This document shows positions 53,281 through 64,000 of a stretch of DNA of 64,000 nt, piece by piece. The stretch comes from Nocardioides marinus (GTDB taxonomy: Bacteria > Pseudomonadota > Alphaproteobacteria > Rhodobacterales > Rhodobacteraceae). Positions within the stretch are counted from its first letter, which is position 1, and each line of letters begins with the position of its first letter. The notes under the pieces were generated by a model that did no database searches, had not been told where the DNA came from, and was given only the letters and a program-made list of their open reading frames with translations. The DNA lies in NCBI GenBank assembly GCA_019801415.1, contig JAHVJD010000003.1:186001-250000 (forward strand), in the 5' to 3' direction. The position numbers and the translations under genes were made by a program.

Positions 53281-53357
53281 GAACCCTGGTTCAAGGCTCC
53301 ACCGGGAATATCGACGGGCCGCGCGCCCGTTTTTTTGTGCTTGCAGGAGGGCTCCTG
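53281..53357 (+). promoter_or_regulatory. Structured rimP leader with an intrinsic-terminator-like hairpin
   Basis: Three hairpins follow in order. GAACC-2-GGTTC spans 53281-53292. ACGGGC-5-GCCCGT spans 53314-53330 with a run of T through 53336, which is a full terminator. GCAGGA-4-TCCTGC lies at 53343-53358 near the ribosome-binding region. A terminator inside the leader of the nusA operon suggests attenuation, possibly NusA feedback (inference). Confidence 0.5.
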
Positions 53358-53377
53358 CGACCCCAAGTGGAGGTCAG

Positions 53378-53968
53378 ATGACCAACGACCTTATAGCCAA
53401 AGCTGCCATTGATCGGCGCCTGGCCGAGATCGTCACTCCGGTGATTGAGGATCTGGGTTACGAGTTGGTGCGCATCCGGCTGATGTCCGGAAAGTCGACG
53501 ACGCTGCAGATCATGGCGGAAAAGCCTGAAGGTGGCATCGAGGTGGACGATTGCGCCCAGATCTCGAACGCAGTCAGCGCTGTGCTGGATGTCGAGGATC
53601 CGATCCTCGATGCCTACGCGCTGGAGGTGTCCAGCCCCGGCATCGACCGTCCGCTGACGCGGATGAAGGACTTCGAGATGTTCGAAGGTTACGAAGCCAA
53701 GCTGGAAACCGCCGAGCTGGTCGACGGCCGCCGCCGCTTCAAGGGTGAGCTGGCAGGCACCGAAGGGGACGAGGTCCTGATCAACATCGACGATCAGGGC
53801 GAGACGGTGACCATCGGTTTGAAGTTTGACTGGCTGAGCGATGCCAAGCTGGTGCTGACCGATGAACTGATCAAGGAAATGCTGCGCCAGCGCAAAGAGG
53901 CCGGCACGCTGAACGAAGACGCATTCGACGAAATCGAGACCGAAGAGTCTGACGAGGAGAACAAGTAA
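53378..53968 (+). CDS. rimP: Ribosome maturation factor RimP
   Basis: 196 residues. Needed for 30S assembly. The N-terminal [26 protein letters not shown], the acidic [41 protein letters not shown] and the C-terminal SH3-like domain match the family. The tail is highly acidic ([13 protein letters not shown]). GTGGAGG lies before the ATG at 53378; upstream in-frame extension would run through the leader hairpins. The stop overlaps nusA by one base (TAATG). Confidence 0.96.
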   Translation: MTNDLIAKAAIDRRLAEIVTPVIEDLGYELVRIRLMSGKSTTLQIMAEKPEGGIEVDDCAQISNAVSAVLDVEDPILDAYALEVSSPGIDRPLTRMKDFEMFEGYEAKLETAELVDGRRRFKGELAGTEGDEVLINIDDQGETVTIGLKFDWLSDAKLVLTDELIKEMLRQRKEAGTLNEDAFDEIETEESDEENK

Positions 53969-55587
53969 TGGCTATCACCTCTGCAAACCAGCTGGAGCTG
54001 TTGCAAACCGCCGAGGCCGTGGCACGCGAAAAGATGATCGACCCCGGTCTGGTGATCGAGGCGATGGAAGAGAGCCTGTCGCGCGCAGCCAAAAGCCGTT
54101 ACGGCGCCGAGATGGACATTCGGGTGTCGATTGATCGCAAGACCGGTCGCGCCACCTTTACCCGCGTGCGCACCGTGGTCGCGGACGAGGATCTGGAAAA
54201 CTACCAGGCCGAGATGACCGTCGAGCAGGCGCGTCAGTACATGGCTGATCCCAAGGTCGGTGACACCTACGTCGAGGAAGTGCCGCCGGTCGAGATGGGC
54301 CGGATCGCGGCCCAGTCGGCCAAGCAGGTGATTCTGCAGAAGGTCCGCGAAGCCGAACGCGACCGCCAGTATGAAGAGTTCAAGGACCGTGCCGGCACCA
54401 TCATCAACGGCTTGGTCAAGCGCGAGGAATACGGCAACGTCATCGTCGACGTGGGTGCCGGCGAAGCAATCCTGCGCCGCAACGAGAAGATCGGCCGCGA
54501 AAGCTACCGCCCGAACGACCGCGTGCGCTGCTACATCAAGGATGTGCGCCGCGAGCCGCGCGGCCCGCAGATCTTCCTGTCGCGCACCGCGCCCGAGTTC
54601 ATGGCCGAGCTGTTCAAGATGGAAGTGCCGGAAATCTATGACGGCATCATCGAGATCAAGGCCGTGGCCCGGGACCCCGGTTCGCGCGCGAAGATCGCCG
54701 TGATTTCCTATGACGGCTCGATCGACCCGGTCGGCGCCTGTGTCGGTATGCGCGGCTCCCGCGTGCAGGCCGTGGTGAACGAGCTGCAGGGCGAGAAGAT
54801 CGACATCATCCCGTGGAACGAGGATCAGCCGACCTTCCTGGTGAACGCGCTGCAGCCCGCCGAGGTGACCAAGGTGGTGCTGGACGAGGAAGCCGGCAAG
54901 ATCGAAGTCGTGGTGCCGGAAGAGCAGCTGTCGCTCGCCATCGGCCGCCGCGGCCAGAACGTGCGTCTGGCGTCGCAGCTGACCGGTCTCGATATCGACA
55001 TCATGACCGAAGAAGAAGAGTCGGCCCGCCGTCAGAAGGAATTCGAGGCCCGCACCAAGCTGTTCATCGAGACCCTGGATCTGGACGAGTTCTTCGCCCA
55101 GCTGCTGGTCTCCGAGGGCTTTACCAACCTCGAGGAAGTGGCCTATGTCGAGCTGGACGAGCTTCTCGTCATTGACGGTGTCGACGAAGGAACCGCCGAG
55201 GAGCTGCAGGCCCGGGCCCGCGACTACCTCGAAGCGCAGGCCAAGGCTGCCCTGGATGCCGCTCGGGAGCTGGGCGCAGAAGAGAGCCTGATCCAGTTCG
55301 AGGGGTTGACCCCGCAGATGGTCGAGGCCCTGGCCAAGGACGACGTCAAGACGCTGGAAGATTTCGCCACCTGCGCGGATTGGGAACTGGCCGGTGGTTG
55401 GACCAACAATGGCGGTGAGCGGGTCAAGGATGACGGTATCCTCGAGCCCTTCGGCATGACGCTGGAAGAAGCTCAGGATCTGGTGATGACCGCCCGTATC
55501 GCGCTGGGCTGGGTCGATCCGGCAGAGCTGGAAGCCGAAGCCGAGGGCGACGACGGCGAAACTGGCGAAGAGGAAGGCGAAGCCTGA
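53968..55587 (+). CDS. nusA: Transcription termination/antitermination factor NusA
   Basis: 539 residues. Binds RNA polymerase and modulates pausing and termination. The N-terminal domain (1-125) is followed by S1 (GTIINGLVKREEYGNVIVD), then KH1 and KH2 (DPVGACVGMRGSRVQAVVNE, SLAIGRRGQNVRLASQLTG). Two C-terminal acidic helix-hairpin-helix repeats follow (FFAQLLVSEGFTNLEEVAY and MVEALAKDDVKTLEDFA). The acidic tail is rich in Glu. Second gene of rimP-nusA-ylxR-infB, the canonical order. Confidence 0.97.
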   Translation: MAITSANQLELLQTAEAVAREKMIDPGLVIEAMEESLSRAAKSRYGAEMDIRVSIDRKTGRATFTRVRTVVADEDLENYQAEMTVEQARQYMADPKVGDTYVEEVPPVEMGRIAAQSAKQVILQKVREAERDRQYEEFKDRAGTIINGLVKREEYGNVIVDVGAGEAILRRNEKIGRESYRPNDRVRCYIKDVRREPRGPQIFLSRTAPEFMAELFKMEVPEIYDGIIEIKAVARDPGSRAKIAVISYDGSIDPVGACVGMRGSRVQAVVNELQGEKIDIIPWNEDQPTFLVNALQPAEVTKVVLDEEAGKIEVVVPEEQLSLAIGRRGQNVRLASQLTGLDIDIMTEEEESARRQKEFEARTKLFIETLDLDEFFAQLLVSEGFTNLEEVAYVELDELLVIDGVDEGTAEELQARARDYLEAQAKAALDAARELGAEESLIQFEGLTPQMVEALAKDDVKTLEDFATCADWELAGGWTNNGGERVKDDGILEPFGMTLEEAQDLVMTARIALGWVDPAELEAEAEGDDGETGEEEGEA

Positions 55588-55611
55588 TCGGGTTTCGTAC
55601 GGGAGTACTGA

Positions 55612-56232
55612 ATGACACGCGGTGGCGCACAGAAAGACCGGTCTGAAGGAAGCGAACGCAAATGCATCGCGACCGGAGAGACGGAACCCAAGCAGGGTCT
55701 CATCCGTTTTGTGATGGGCCCTGACGGGCAGGTCGTGCCGGACGTCCTGGGCAAGCTGCCGGGCCGCGGTGTGTATGTCTCCTCCAGCCGCGCGGCCTTG
55801 TCTGCCGCGGTGAAGAAGAAACTGTTTGCCCGCGGTTTCAAGGCGCAGGTCCAGGTACCTGAAAACCTGGAGCAGGAGGTCGAGCGGCAGATCGTGCGGC
55901 GCCTGGTCGAACTCCTGAGCCTGGCCCGCAAGTCCGGCGACGCGGTCGCTGGCTATGAAAAGGTCAAGGATTGGCTGTCCAAGGAAGAGGCCCGGGTTCT
56001 GATCCAGGCCTCGGACGGCTCCGGGCGCGGAAAGTCGAAGCTGAGCACCCCTTACAAGGGTAAATTCATCGGCTGCCTCACGGCGGACGAGCTGGGAATG
56101 GCATTTGGGCGCCAAACTGTGATACATGCAGCCCTCGCCTCTGGCGGACTCAGCAAACGTGTTGTAGATGAGGCGCAGCGATTGCAAGGTTTGCGCGAAA
56201 TGGTGGGCGGCAAGGGCCGCACGGAAGGATAA
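55612..56232 (+). CDS. YlxR/DUF448 + L7Ae-like RNA-binding protein
   Basis: 206 residues. The N-terminal YlxR domain (15-90) has [20 protein letters not shown] and [20 protein letters not shown]. The C-terminal L7Ae/L30e-like domain (about 100-200) has [20 protein letters not shown] and [20 protein letters not shown]. Alphaproteobacteria often fuse the two, which are separate ylxR and ylxQ genes in Bacillus. It lies between nusA and infB; the proposed role is RNA binding linked to transcription-translation or RNase P. Confidence 0.92.
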   Translation: MTRGGAQKDRSEGSERKCIATGETEPKQGLIRFVMGPDGQVVPDVLGKLPGRGVYVSSSRAALSAAVKKKLFARGFKAQVQVPENLEQEVERQIVRRLVELLSLARKSGDAVAGYEKVKDWLSKEEARVLIQASDGSGRGKSKLSTPYKGKFIGCLTADELGMAFGRQTVIHAALASGGLSKRVVDEAQRLQGLREMVGGKGRTEG

Positions 56233-56240
56233 GTAGCTTT

Positions 56241-58715
56241 ATGAGCGATAGTGACGGCAAAAAGACACTGGGTCTGCGTGGGAGTTCCCGTCCGGGGAAC
56301 GTGAAACAGAGTTTCAGCCATGGACGGACCAAGAATGTCGTGGTGGAAACCAAGCGCAAACGCGTCGTGGTTCCCAAGCCGGGTGCGGCCAAGGGCGGCA
56401 GCGGTGCCGTGCCTGCCGGCTCCGGAGGGCGTCGGCCTGCCGGCATCAGCGACGCAGAGATGGAACGCCGCCTGAAAGCCCTTCAGGCCGCCAAGGCCCG
56501 CGAAGCCGAGGAAGCCGCGCAGCGCGAAGCCGAGGAAAAGGCCCGCGCCGAAGAGCGTGAGCGCCGCCGCGCCGAAGCGGAAGCCAAGGAGCGTGAACAG
56601 CGGGAAGCTGAAGAACGCGCCCGTCAAAAGGCCGAGGAAGAAGAGCGCAAGCGTCGCGAGGAAGAGGAAGCCGCCAAGCGTGCCGCTGCAGCCCCGGCTG
56701 CTGCGCCCAAGGCCGAGCGCCCCGCGCCGAGCAAGCCTGCGCCGTCCTCCACCCCGCGTAAAGCCGACCGTGACCGCGAGCAACGCCCTGCCCGTGGCAA
56801 GGGCCGCGATGACAACCGTCGTTCCGGCAAGCTGACACTCAGCCAGGCCACCGGCGGCGAAGGTGGACGCCACCGTTCTGTTGCGGCGATGAAGCGCAAG
56901 CAGGAACGCGCCCGTCAAAAGGCGATGGGTGGCTCGGTTGAGCGTGAAAAGGTTATCCGCGACGTCCAGCTGCCCGAGGCCATCGTGGTCTCCGAGCTGG
57001 CGAACCGGATGGCGGAACGCGTGGCCGACGTGGTCAAGGAGCTCATGAAAATGGGCATGATGGTCACGCAGAACCAGACCATCGACGCCGACACCGCCGA
57101 GCTGATCATTCAGGAATTCGGCCACAACGTGGTGCGGGTTTCCGACGCCGACGTCGAAGACGTGATTTCGGATGTGGAAGACAAGGACGAGGACATGGTT
57201 CCGCGTCCGCCGGTCATCACCATCATGGGCCACGTTGACCACGGCAAGACCTCGCTGCTCGACGCGATCCGCGACGCCAAGGTCGTGGCGGGTGAAGCCG
57301 GCGGCATCACCCAGCACATCGGTGCCTACCAGGTGCAGACCGATGACGGCGTGACGCTCAGCTTCCTCGATACTCCGGGCCACGCGGCCTTTACCTCGAT
57401 GCGTTCGCGCGGTGCGCAGGTGACGGACATCGTGGTGCTGGTTGTTGCGGCGGATGATTCGGTCATGCCGCAGACGGTCGAAGCCATCAACCACGCCAAG
57501 GCGGCTGGTGTGCCGATGATCGTTGCTATCAACAAGATCGACAAACCGGCGGCCGACCCCAACAAGGTGCGGGCCGAACTGCTGCAGCACGAGGTGGTCG
57601 TGGAAGCGATGTCCGGCGATGTTCAGGATGTCGAAGTCTCCGCAGTCACCGGCCAGGGTCTCGACGACCTGCTGGAAGCCATTGCGCTGCAAGCGGAAAT
57701 TCTGGAACTGAAAGCCAACCCCGACCGCGCCGCCCAAGGTGCCGTGATCGAGGCGCAGCTGGATGTGGGCCGTGGCCCCGTGGCAACCGTTCTGGTTCAG
57801 AAAGGTACGCTGCGCCAGGGCGACATCTTTGTTGTGGGTGAGCAGTACGGTAAGGTCCGTGCGCTGATCAACGACAAGGGTGAGCGCGTCCAGGAAGCCG
57901 GCCCGTCGGTTCCGGTCGAGGTCCTCGGCCTGAACGGCACGCCGGAAGCCGGTGACGTTCTGAATGTGACCGAGACCGAGGCCCAGGCCCGCGAGATCGC
58001 GGAATACCGCGAGCAGGCCGCCAAAGACAAACGCGCCGCTGCCGGTGCTGCGACCACGCTGGAACAGCTGATGGCCAAGGCCAAGGAAGACGAAAACGTC
58101 TCCGAGCTGCCGATCCTGGTCAAGGCTGACGTGCAGGGTTCCGCCGAAGCCATCGTTCAGGCGATGGAGAAGATCGGCAACGACGAGGTGCGTGTCCGGG
58201 TGCTGCATTCGGGCGTTGGTGCCATCACCGAAACCGATGTCGGCCTTGCCGAAGCCTCGGGCGCACCCATTATGGGCTTCAACGTCCGTGCCAACGCGTC
58301 GGCGCGCAACACCGCCAACCAGAAGGGCGTGGAGATCCGTTATTACTCGGTGATCTATGACCTGGTGGATGACGTGAAGGCGGCGGCTTCGGGCCTGTTG
58401 TCGGCGGAGATCCGCGAGAACTTCATCGGCTACGCGCAGATCAAGGAAGTCTTCAAGGTCACCGGCGTTGGCAAAGTTGCCGGCTGTCTGGTCACCGAAG
58501 GCGTTGCCCGCCGCTCGGCCGGCGTGCGTCTGCTGCGCGACAACGTGGTCATCCACGAAGGCACGCTGAAGACCCTGAAGCGTTTCAAGGACGAGGTGGC
58601 AGAGGTTCAGTCGGGTCAGGAATGCGGTATGGCGTTCGAGAACTACGACGATATCCGCCCCAATGACGTGATCGAAATCTTCGAGCGCGAAGAAGTGACC
58701 CGCACGCTGGATTGA
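56241..58715 (+). CDS. infB: Translation initiation factor IF-2
   Basis: 824 residues. A GTPase that brings initiator tRNA to the 30S subunit. The N-terminal third (to about 220) is charged, with a long E/A/R/K coiled stretch (70-150). The IF2-N domain follows ([20 protein letters not shown]). The G domain starts near 325: [35 protein letters not shown] and AINKIDKP. The C-terminal beta-barrel and C1/C2 domains end [13 protein letters not shown]. The end of the rimP operon, followed by a strong terminator. Confidence 0.97.
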   Translation: MSDSDGKKTLGLRGSSRPGNVKQSFSHGRTKNVVVETKRKRVVVPKPGAAKGGSGAVPAGSGGRRPAGISDAEMERRLKALQAAKAREAEEAAQREAEEKARAEERERRRAEAEAKEREQREAEERARQKAEEEERKRREEEEAAKRAAAAPAAAPKAERPAPSKPAPSSTPRKADRDREQRPARGKGRDDNRRSGKLTLSQATGGEGGRHRSVAAMKRKQERARQKAMGGSVEREKVIRDVQLPEAIVVSELANRMAERVADVVKELMKMGMMVTQNQTIDADTAELIIQEFGHNVVRVSDADVEDVISDVEDKDEDMVPRPPVITIMGHVDHGKTSLLDAIRDAKVVAGEAGGITQHIGAYQVQTDDGVTLSFLDTPGHAAFTSMRSRGAQVTDIVVLVVAADDSVMPQTVEAINHAKAAGVPMIVAINKIDKPAADPNKVRAELLQHEVVVEAMSGDVQDVEVSAVTGQGLDDLLEAIALQAEILELKANPDRAAQGAVIEAQLDVGRGPVATVLVQKGTLRQGDIFVVGEQYGKVRALINDKGERVQEAGPSVPVEVLGLNGTPEAGDVLNVTETEAQAREIAEYREQAAKDKRAAAGAATTLEQLMAKAKEDENVSELPILVKADVQGSAEAIVQAMEKIGNDEVRVRVLHSGVGAITETDVGLAEASGAPIMGFNVRANASARNTANQKGVEIRYYSVIYDLVDDVKAAASGLLSAEIRENFIGYAQIKEVFKVTGVGKVAGCLVTEGVARRSAGVRLLRDNVVIHEGTLKTLKRFKDEVAEVQSGQECGMAFENYDDIRPNDVIEIFEREEVTRTLD

Positions 58716-58740
58716 TCTCTCTCCGCGAGCGAAAGTTTGA

Positions 58741-58769
58741 AGCCCCGGCAGGTCCTGCCGGGGCTTTTT
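58741..58769 (+). terminator. Terminator of the rimP-nusA-infB operon
   Basis: An 11-bp perfect stem (AGCCCCGGCAG / CTGCCGGGGCT), loop GTC, then TTTT, 25 bases after the infB stop. Confidence 0.93.
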
Positions 58770-58874
58770 CGTAACTCGGGAAGTTGAAGCAACAAGGGTT
58801 CTGGCCTCTGGCGGTCTTTGAAAACGCATTGGCTGTTGGGCATGCCATGCAGACAGGAATTGAGACGTGACACG

Positions 58875-58902
58875 AAAAAAGGGCAGCCCCGGTAGGCTGC
58901 CC
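58875..58902 (-). terminator. Terminator-like hairpin facing left
   Basis: An 8-bp stem (GGGCAGCC / GGCTGCCC) with loop CCGGTA. The A tract at 58875-58880 becomes a T tract on the minus strand. It lies about 300 bases downstream of mutT and could end the ppiC-argJ-mutT transcript. Confidence 0.6.
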
Positions 58903-59142
58903 TTCTTGCCTGGGAAGCGTGAGTGGCGGCTCAGGCGAAGGGTGCGTCGTAACCGTGTGCCACATGCGGCCCGCACCTTGTGATCCCGCGTAATAGGGAT
59001 GCCTGTATGAAACTCCGCAGAGCCTTGAATTGTTCCCGGATCAAGGTCGCTGCGGTTAGATGTGCCTCTTTGTCCTTGTCTGCTCTACGGTCAAATTTCG
59101 GACAAATTGGTTAATAATTGGTTCATGGCCGTCGAGTTGATG

Positions 59143-59193
59143 CCATTGGTGCCAGGTCAGATGCGTTTTATCACCCGGCCATGGCACCAATGG
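59143..59193. repeat. Perfect 12-bp inverted repeat next to the mutT stop
   Basis: CCATTGGTGCCA (59143-59154) and its exact reverse complement (59182-59193) are separated by 27 bases. It starts 5 bases after the mutT stop on the minus strand. No T tract follows, so it is more like an mRNA 3'-end hairpin than an intrinsic terminator. Confidence 0.6.
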
Positions 59194-59197
59194 GATC

Positions 59198-59596
59198 TTA
59201 TAGCCAATCCCGCAGTATCGGGATCAGCGGGATGTCGGCGGGCGGCATCGGGTAGTCGCGCAGATCCTGCGGCCGCACCCATTTCAGGGTCTGGCCTTCC
59301 TTGGCCTGCGGGATGCCCTCCCATTTTCGGCAGGCAAACAGCGGCATCAGCAGGTGAAAGGTCTCGTAGGAGTGGCTGGCAAAGGTGAGCGGTGCGAGGC
59401 AGGACGCCCAAGTGTCGATCCCCAGCTCCTCCTGCAATTCCCGCACCAGCGCGGCCTCGGGCGTTTCGCCGGGCTCGATCTTGCCGCCAGGAAACTCCCA
59501 AAGACCGGCCATGGATTTCCCTTCGGGGCGCTGTGCCAGAAGCACACGCCCGTCAGGGTCGATCAGAGCGACCGCGGAAACCAGAACCGTCTTCAT
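59198..59596 (-). CDS. mutT: 8-oxo-dGTP diphosphatase MutT
   Basis: 132 residues. Removes oxidised dGTP from the pool. KTVLVSAVALIDPDGRVLLAQRPEGK opens the protein, and the Nudix box GGKIEPGETPEAALVRELQEELGI fits the full pattern. LWEFPGGK and the ending WVRPQDLRDYPMPPADIPLI are typical of MutT. The start overlaps the argJ stop by 4 bases. Third gene of ppiC-argJ-mutT. Confidence 0.94.
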   Translation of the reverse strand: MKTVLVSAVALIDPDGRVLLAQRPEGKSMAGLWEFPGGKIEPGETPEAALVRELQEELGIDTWASCLAPLTFASHSYETFHLLMPLFACRKWEGIPQAKEGQTLKWVRPQDLRDYPMPPADIPLIPILRDWL

Positions 59597-60822
59597 GACC
59601 GGTAGTCTGCATTGATGGAGATATACTGATGGGTCAGATCACAGGTCCAGACGGTCGCCGTGCCGGTACCTAGGCCGAGATCGACCTTGATGGTGATCTC
59701 CTCCTTCTTCATTTCGGCGGCGCCCAGCTCTTCCCGATAGTTGGGCGAGACCCAGCCCTTTTCTGCCACCAGAGCGTCGCCGAAGGAAATCGACAGCAGA
59801 TCCCTGTCTGCTGCGGCACCGGATTTGCCGATCGCCATCACCACCCGCCCCCAGTTGGGGTCTTCGCCTGCAATGGCCGTCTTGACGAGCGGGGAGTTGG
59901 CAATCGCCATGCCGTGCACCTTGGCGTCCTGGTCAGTTGCAGCGCCGGTGATCTGGATCTCGACGAACTTGGTCGCGCCTTCGCCATCACGTACGACCTG
60001 ATGGGCGAGGTCCAGCATGACCGTTTCCAACGCTTGGGCAAAGGCGGCATTGCCGGTGGCATCCACCCCCGACGCGCCGGTTGCGCAGAGCATGAGACTG
60101 TCCGAGGTCGAGGTGTCGCTGTCGACGGTGATGCAGTTGAAGCTGCGATCGCAAATCTCGCTGAGCAGCGCCTGAAGGGCTGCCTGCTCGACGCGTGCGT
60201 CGGTGAAGATGTAGACCAGCATCGTCGCCATGTCCGGCGCAATCATGCCCGAGCCCTTGGCGATACCCGCGATCTTCACGGTCTTGCCGTCGATCTCCAC
60301 CGTGGCGCTGGCCCCCTTGGCAAAGGTGTCCGTGGTCATGATCGCCTTGGCGGCCCCTTCGAGTGCCGTCGGATCCAGCCCGGCAGTAAGTTCGGAGATC
60401 TTTGCAATGATGCGGTCATGCGGCAAGGGTTCGCCGATGACGCCGGTCGAGGCGGTAAAGACACGCTCGGCCGGGAGTCCCGTGGCATCAGCGACCGCAG
60501 CGGAGATTTCTGCCACGGAAGTTTGCCCGTAGTGCCCGGTGAAAGCGTTGGAATTACCGGAGTTCACCAAGATGGCAGCACCGGCGCTGGCGTCACCGCC
60601 AAGTTTCTCCTGGCAATCCAGTACAGGCGCCGAGCGGGTCTTGGACCGTGTGAAGACCCCGGCCACCGAGGTGCCCGGATCCATCACCGCCAGCATCACA
60701 TCGGTGCGGCCCTGGTATTTGACCCCGGCCGCGGCCGTGGCAAAGCGCACGCCCTCGATCTTGGGGAGGTCGGGGAAACTGGCCGGGGCCAGCGGTGAAA
60801 CGGGAAGGTTTTTTGCCATCAT
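59593..60822 (-). CDS. argJ: Bifunctional glutamate N-acetyltransferase / amino-acid acetyltransferase ArgJ
   Basis: 409 residues. Recycles the acetyl group in arginine synthesis. The precursor cuts itself before the nucleophile Thr in GMIAPDMATMLVYIFTDA. AILVNSGNSNAFTG, FTASTGVIGEPLP and AIMTTDTFAKGAS line the active site, and the ending DLTHQYISINADYRS is the family C-terminus. The ATG at 60822 shares a base with the isomerase stop (TGATG). Coupled downstream to mutT. Confidence 0.96.
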   Translation of the reverse strand: MMAKNLPVSPLAPASFPDLPKIEGVRFATAAAGVKYQGRTDVMLAVMDPGTSVAGVFTRSKTRSAPVLDCQEKLGGDASAGAAILVNSGNSNAFTGHYGQTSVAEISAAVADATGLPAERVFTASTGVIGEPLPHDRIIAKISELTAGLDPTALEGAAKAIMTTDTFAKGASATVEIDGKTVKIAGIAKGSGMIAPDMATMLVYIFTDARVEQAALQALLSEICDRSFNCITVDSDTSTSDSLMLCATGASGVDATGNAAFAQALETVMLDLAHQVVRDGEGATKFVEIQITGAATDQDAKVHGMAIANSPLVKTAIAGEDPNWGRVVMAIGKSGAAADRDLLSISFGDALVAEKGWVSPNYREELGAAEMKKEEITIKVDLGLGTGTATVWTCDLTHQYISINADYRS

Positions 60823-61682
60823 CAGTTCCTAATCAGGCTCAGATCCTTGAGGATCGCGGGGTCCAGATCGTCGATCTCGGGGCGGTCGATCTCGGCCGCG
60901 GCGGTCAGCTCGTTCACGCGGTCTTCCACGGCGGCCTGGCTCAGTTCATCCGCCAGCTGCCCGCGCACCTCCTCGAATTCGGGGGCTTCGGTCTTGCGGC
61001 GATCGTTCAGCAGGATCACGTGCCAGCCGAACTGCGTTTTCACCGGGTCGGAGACCTCGCCAGACTTCAGCGCCAGCACGGCCTCTTCGAACTCGGGTAC
61101 CATGCGTCCGGTGGTGAACCAGCCCAGGTCGCCGCCGTTCGGCCCGGTCGGCCCGGTGGAGCGCTCCTTGGCAAGTGTGGCGAAGTCGGCGCCGGCATCC
61201 AGCTCTTTCTTGACGTCAATGGCGTCTTCTTCGCTTTCGACAAGGATATGGGCCGCGTGGAATTCGTCACCCCCGTCGCCGGTCGCATACTTGGCGTCAT
61301 AGGCGGCGCGGAGCTTGTCGTCGGTGACGGCCTTTTCCATGATCATCTGGATGACGTCGGCGGCCAGCATCGCGCGCTCTTCGTTGTCGAGCGACAGCTG
61401 CACGTATTTCGGCACGGCGCCATGCAATTGCTGCTTCAGCGCGGTCTGCTGCACCAGCTGGTCAAGGATGGCGTTATACAACACGTCATCGGGCAGTTGC
61501 TTGTACTGGGTCGGCAGGTTTTCGCGGGCCATGACCATATGGCCAATGGTGATGTCTTCGCCGTTGACGCTTGCCACCACGGTATTCGCATGCGGTTCCG
61601 CAAGCGCGGGCAGGGGGAGCGCCATGGAGGCGGCCAGCGTCATGCCCCGCAGAAAAGTGAGACCTTTGCGCATTGAATTCAT
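60822..61682 (-). CDS. Exported parvulin-type peptidylprolyl isomerase
   Basis: 286 residues. A signal peptide (about 1-29, ending PLPALA) leads to a SurA-like helical region (30-130) and one parvulin domain (about 135-235) with HAAHILVESEEDAIDVKKEL, GPNGGDLGWFTTGRMVPEFE and VKTQFGWHVILLNDRR. It helps outer-membrane or periplasmic proteins fold. ATG 61682 has AAGGA six bases upstream. The open frame runs on far upstream, antisense to secA, but only this start gives a signal peptide. Confidence 0.93.
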   Translation of the reverse strand: MNSMRKGLTFLRGMTLAASMALPLPALAEPHANTVVASVNGEDITIGHMVMARENLPTQYKQLPDDVLYNAILDQLVQQTALKQQLHGAVPKYVQLSLDNEERAMLAADVIQMIMEKAVTDDKLRAAYDAKYATGDGGDEFHAAHILVESEEDAIDVKKELDAGADFATLAKERSTGPTGPNGGDLGWFTTGRMVPEFEEAVLALKSGEVSDPVKTQFGWHVILLNDRRKTEAPEFEEVRGQLADELSQAAVEDRVNELTAAAEIDRPEIDDLDPAILKDLSLIRN

Positions 61683-61850
61683 CCTATTCCTTGGCCGCAG
61701 CGGGGCGCGGCGTTGACACTCTATACCCTGCCGCTTACATCGCTTTGAGGCCATCGGCAGGACCGTCTTTCCACCATTGTTTATGGGTTGCGGACACGGG
61801 CGGCAAGCCTGCCGGATGCAAAGGCCGGACATAGGATCGCTGGAGAAAAA

Positions 61851-64000
<2,150 letters not shown>

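Larger units (their letters stand above)
58716..59197. other. 482-base gap between infB and mutT without a gene
   Basis: It holds the infB terminator, a second hairpin terminator facing left, and a perfect 12-bp inverted repeat near the mutT stop, all listed separately. The stretch 58910-59140 shows no credible ORF, tRNA or repeat to my eye. Confidence 0.6.

Noticed and set aside
53270-53305. A tRNA-like T-arm (GGTTCAAGG) before rimP, as metY precedes rimP in E. coli
   Set aside because: No matching acceptor, D or anticodon arms are present upstream. It is explained better as a small leader hairpin.
53794-56187. A 797-codon open frame antisense to nusA and ylxR
   Set aside because: Same reasoning: nusA domains are in order on the plus strand.
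56052-58976. A 974-codon open frame antisense to infB
   Set aside because: infB on the plus strand is unmistakable. The reverse frame is His/Gly/Leu-rich low-complexity, typical of antisense shadow in high-GC genes.

Overview
The window reads as chromosome of an alphaproteobacterium of the family Rhodobacteraceae (Roseobacter group: Ruegeria/Phaeobacter/Leisingera-like). The grounds are GC-rich coding sequence with strong third-position bias, the origin-proximal gene order maf-aroE-coaE-dnaQ-secB on one side and rho-mnmE-mnmG-rsmG-parA-parB on the other, an Hsp33, a roseobacter-type NaChBac sodium channel, and a serine phosphatase that resembles RbaY of Rhodobacter. I see no phage, insertion sequence, CRISPR array, rRNA or convincing tRNA. 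Nearly everything is core genome.

Layout. 1-5672: mltA (cut by the window edge), a Tim44-like gene, fxsA, secB, and the leftward group dnaQ-coaE-aroE-maf. 5673-6079: an AT-richer divergent gap with several DnaA-box-like 9-mers, the best candidate for the replication origin. 6080-13519: rightward hemJ, rho, mnmE, mnmG, rsmG, parA, parB, with two perfect 16-bp parS sites, one over the mnmG start and one inside rsmG. 13509-20850: a DUF454 protein, hemW-rdgB-rph (leftward), hrcA-grpE (rightward), mutS. 21114-34417: maeB, a PfkB kinase, msrA, an SCP2 protein, argG with a coupled DUF1810 gene, a membrane protein, ilvA, an Hpt protein divergent from a receiver/PP2C phosphatase, a Nudix gene, hslO, CoA pyrophosphatase and a CCA-adding enzyme. 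34418-42727: two half-size ABC exporters, an RNA methyltransferase, a bacterial voltage-gated sodium channel, two L,D-transpeptidases around a CAP lipoprotein, and a 60-residue exported protein. 42821-53196: a three-domain kinase/M23/aminotransferase protein, ferrochelatase, an NDUFAF5-like protein, comF, glutaredoxin, nitrilase-family hydrolase, MarR regulator, ubiG, prolyl aminopeptidase and a half-length solute-binding protein. 53197-58770: rimP-nusA-ylxR/L7Ae-infB with a structured leader. 59198-64000: mutT-argJ-peptidylprolyl isomerase (leftward) and secA (cut by the right edge).

The genes cover replication start and segregation (candidate oriC, parS, ParAB), tRNA and rRNA modification (MnmE, MnmG, RsmG, RNA methyltransferase, CCA enzyme), protein export and folding (SecB, SecA, GrpE, Hsp33, PpiC), haem synthesis (HemJ, HemW, HemH), nucleotide-pool cleaning (Maf, RdgB, MutT, MutS) and cell-wall remodelling (MltA, two YkuD enzymes). 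I found no clear undescribed multi-gene system. The items most worth a second look are the origin candidate, the parS site placed on the mnmG start, the kinase-peptidase-aminotransferase fusion, the rimP leader, and a hairpin-rich gap at 50.3-50.5 kb.
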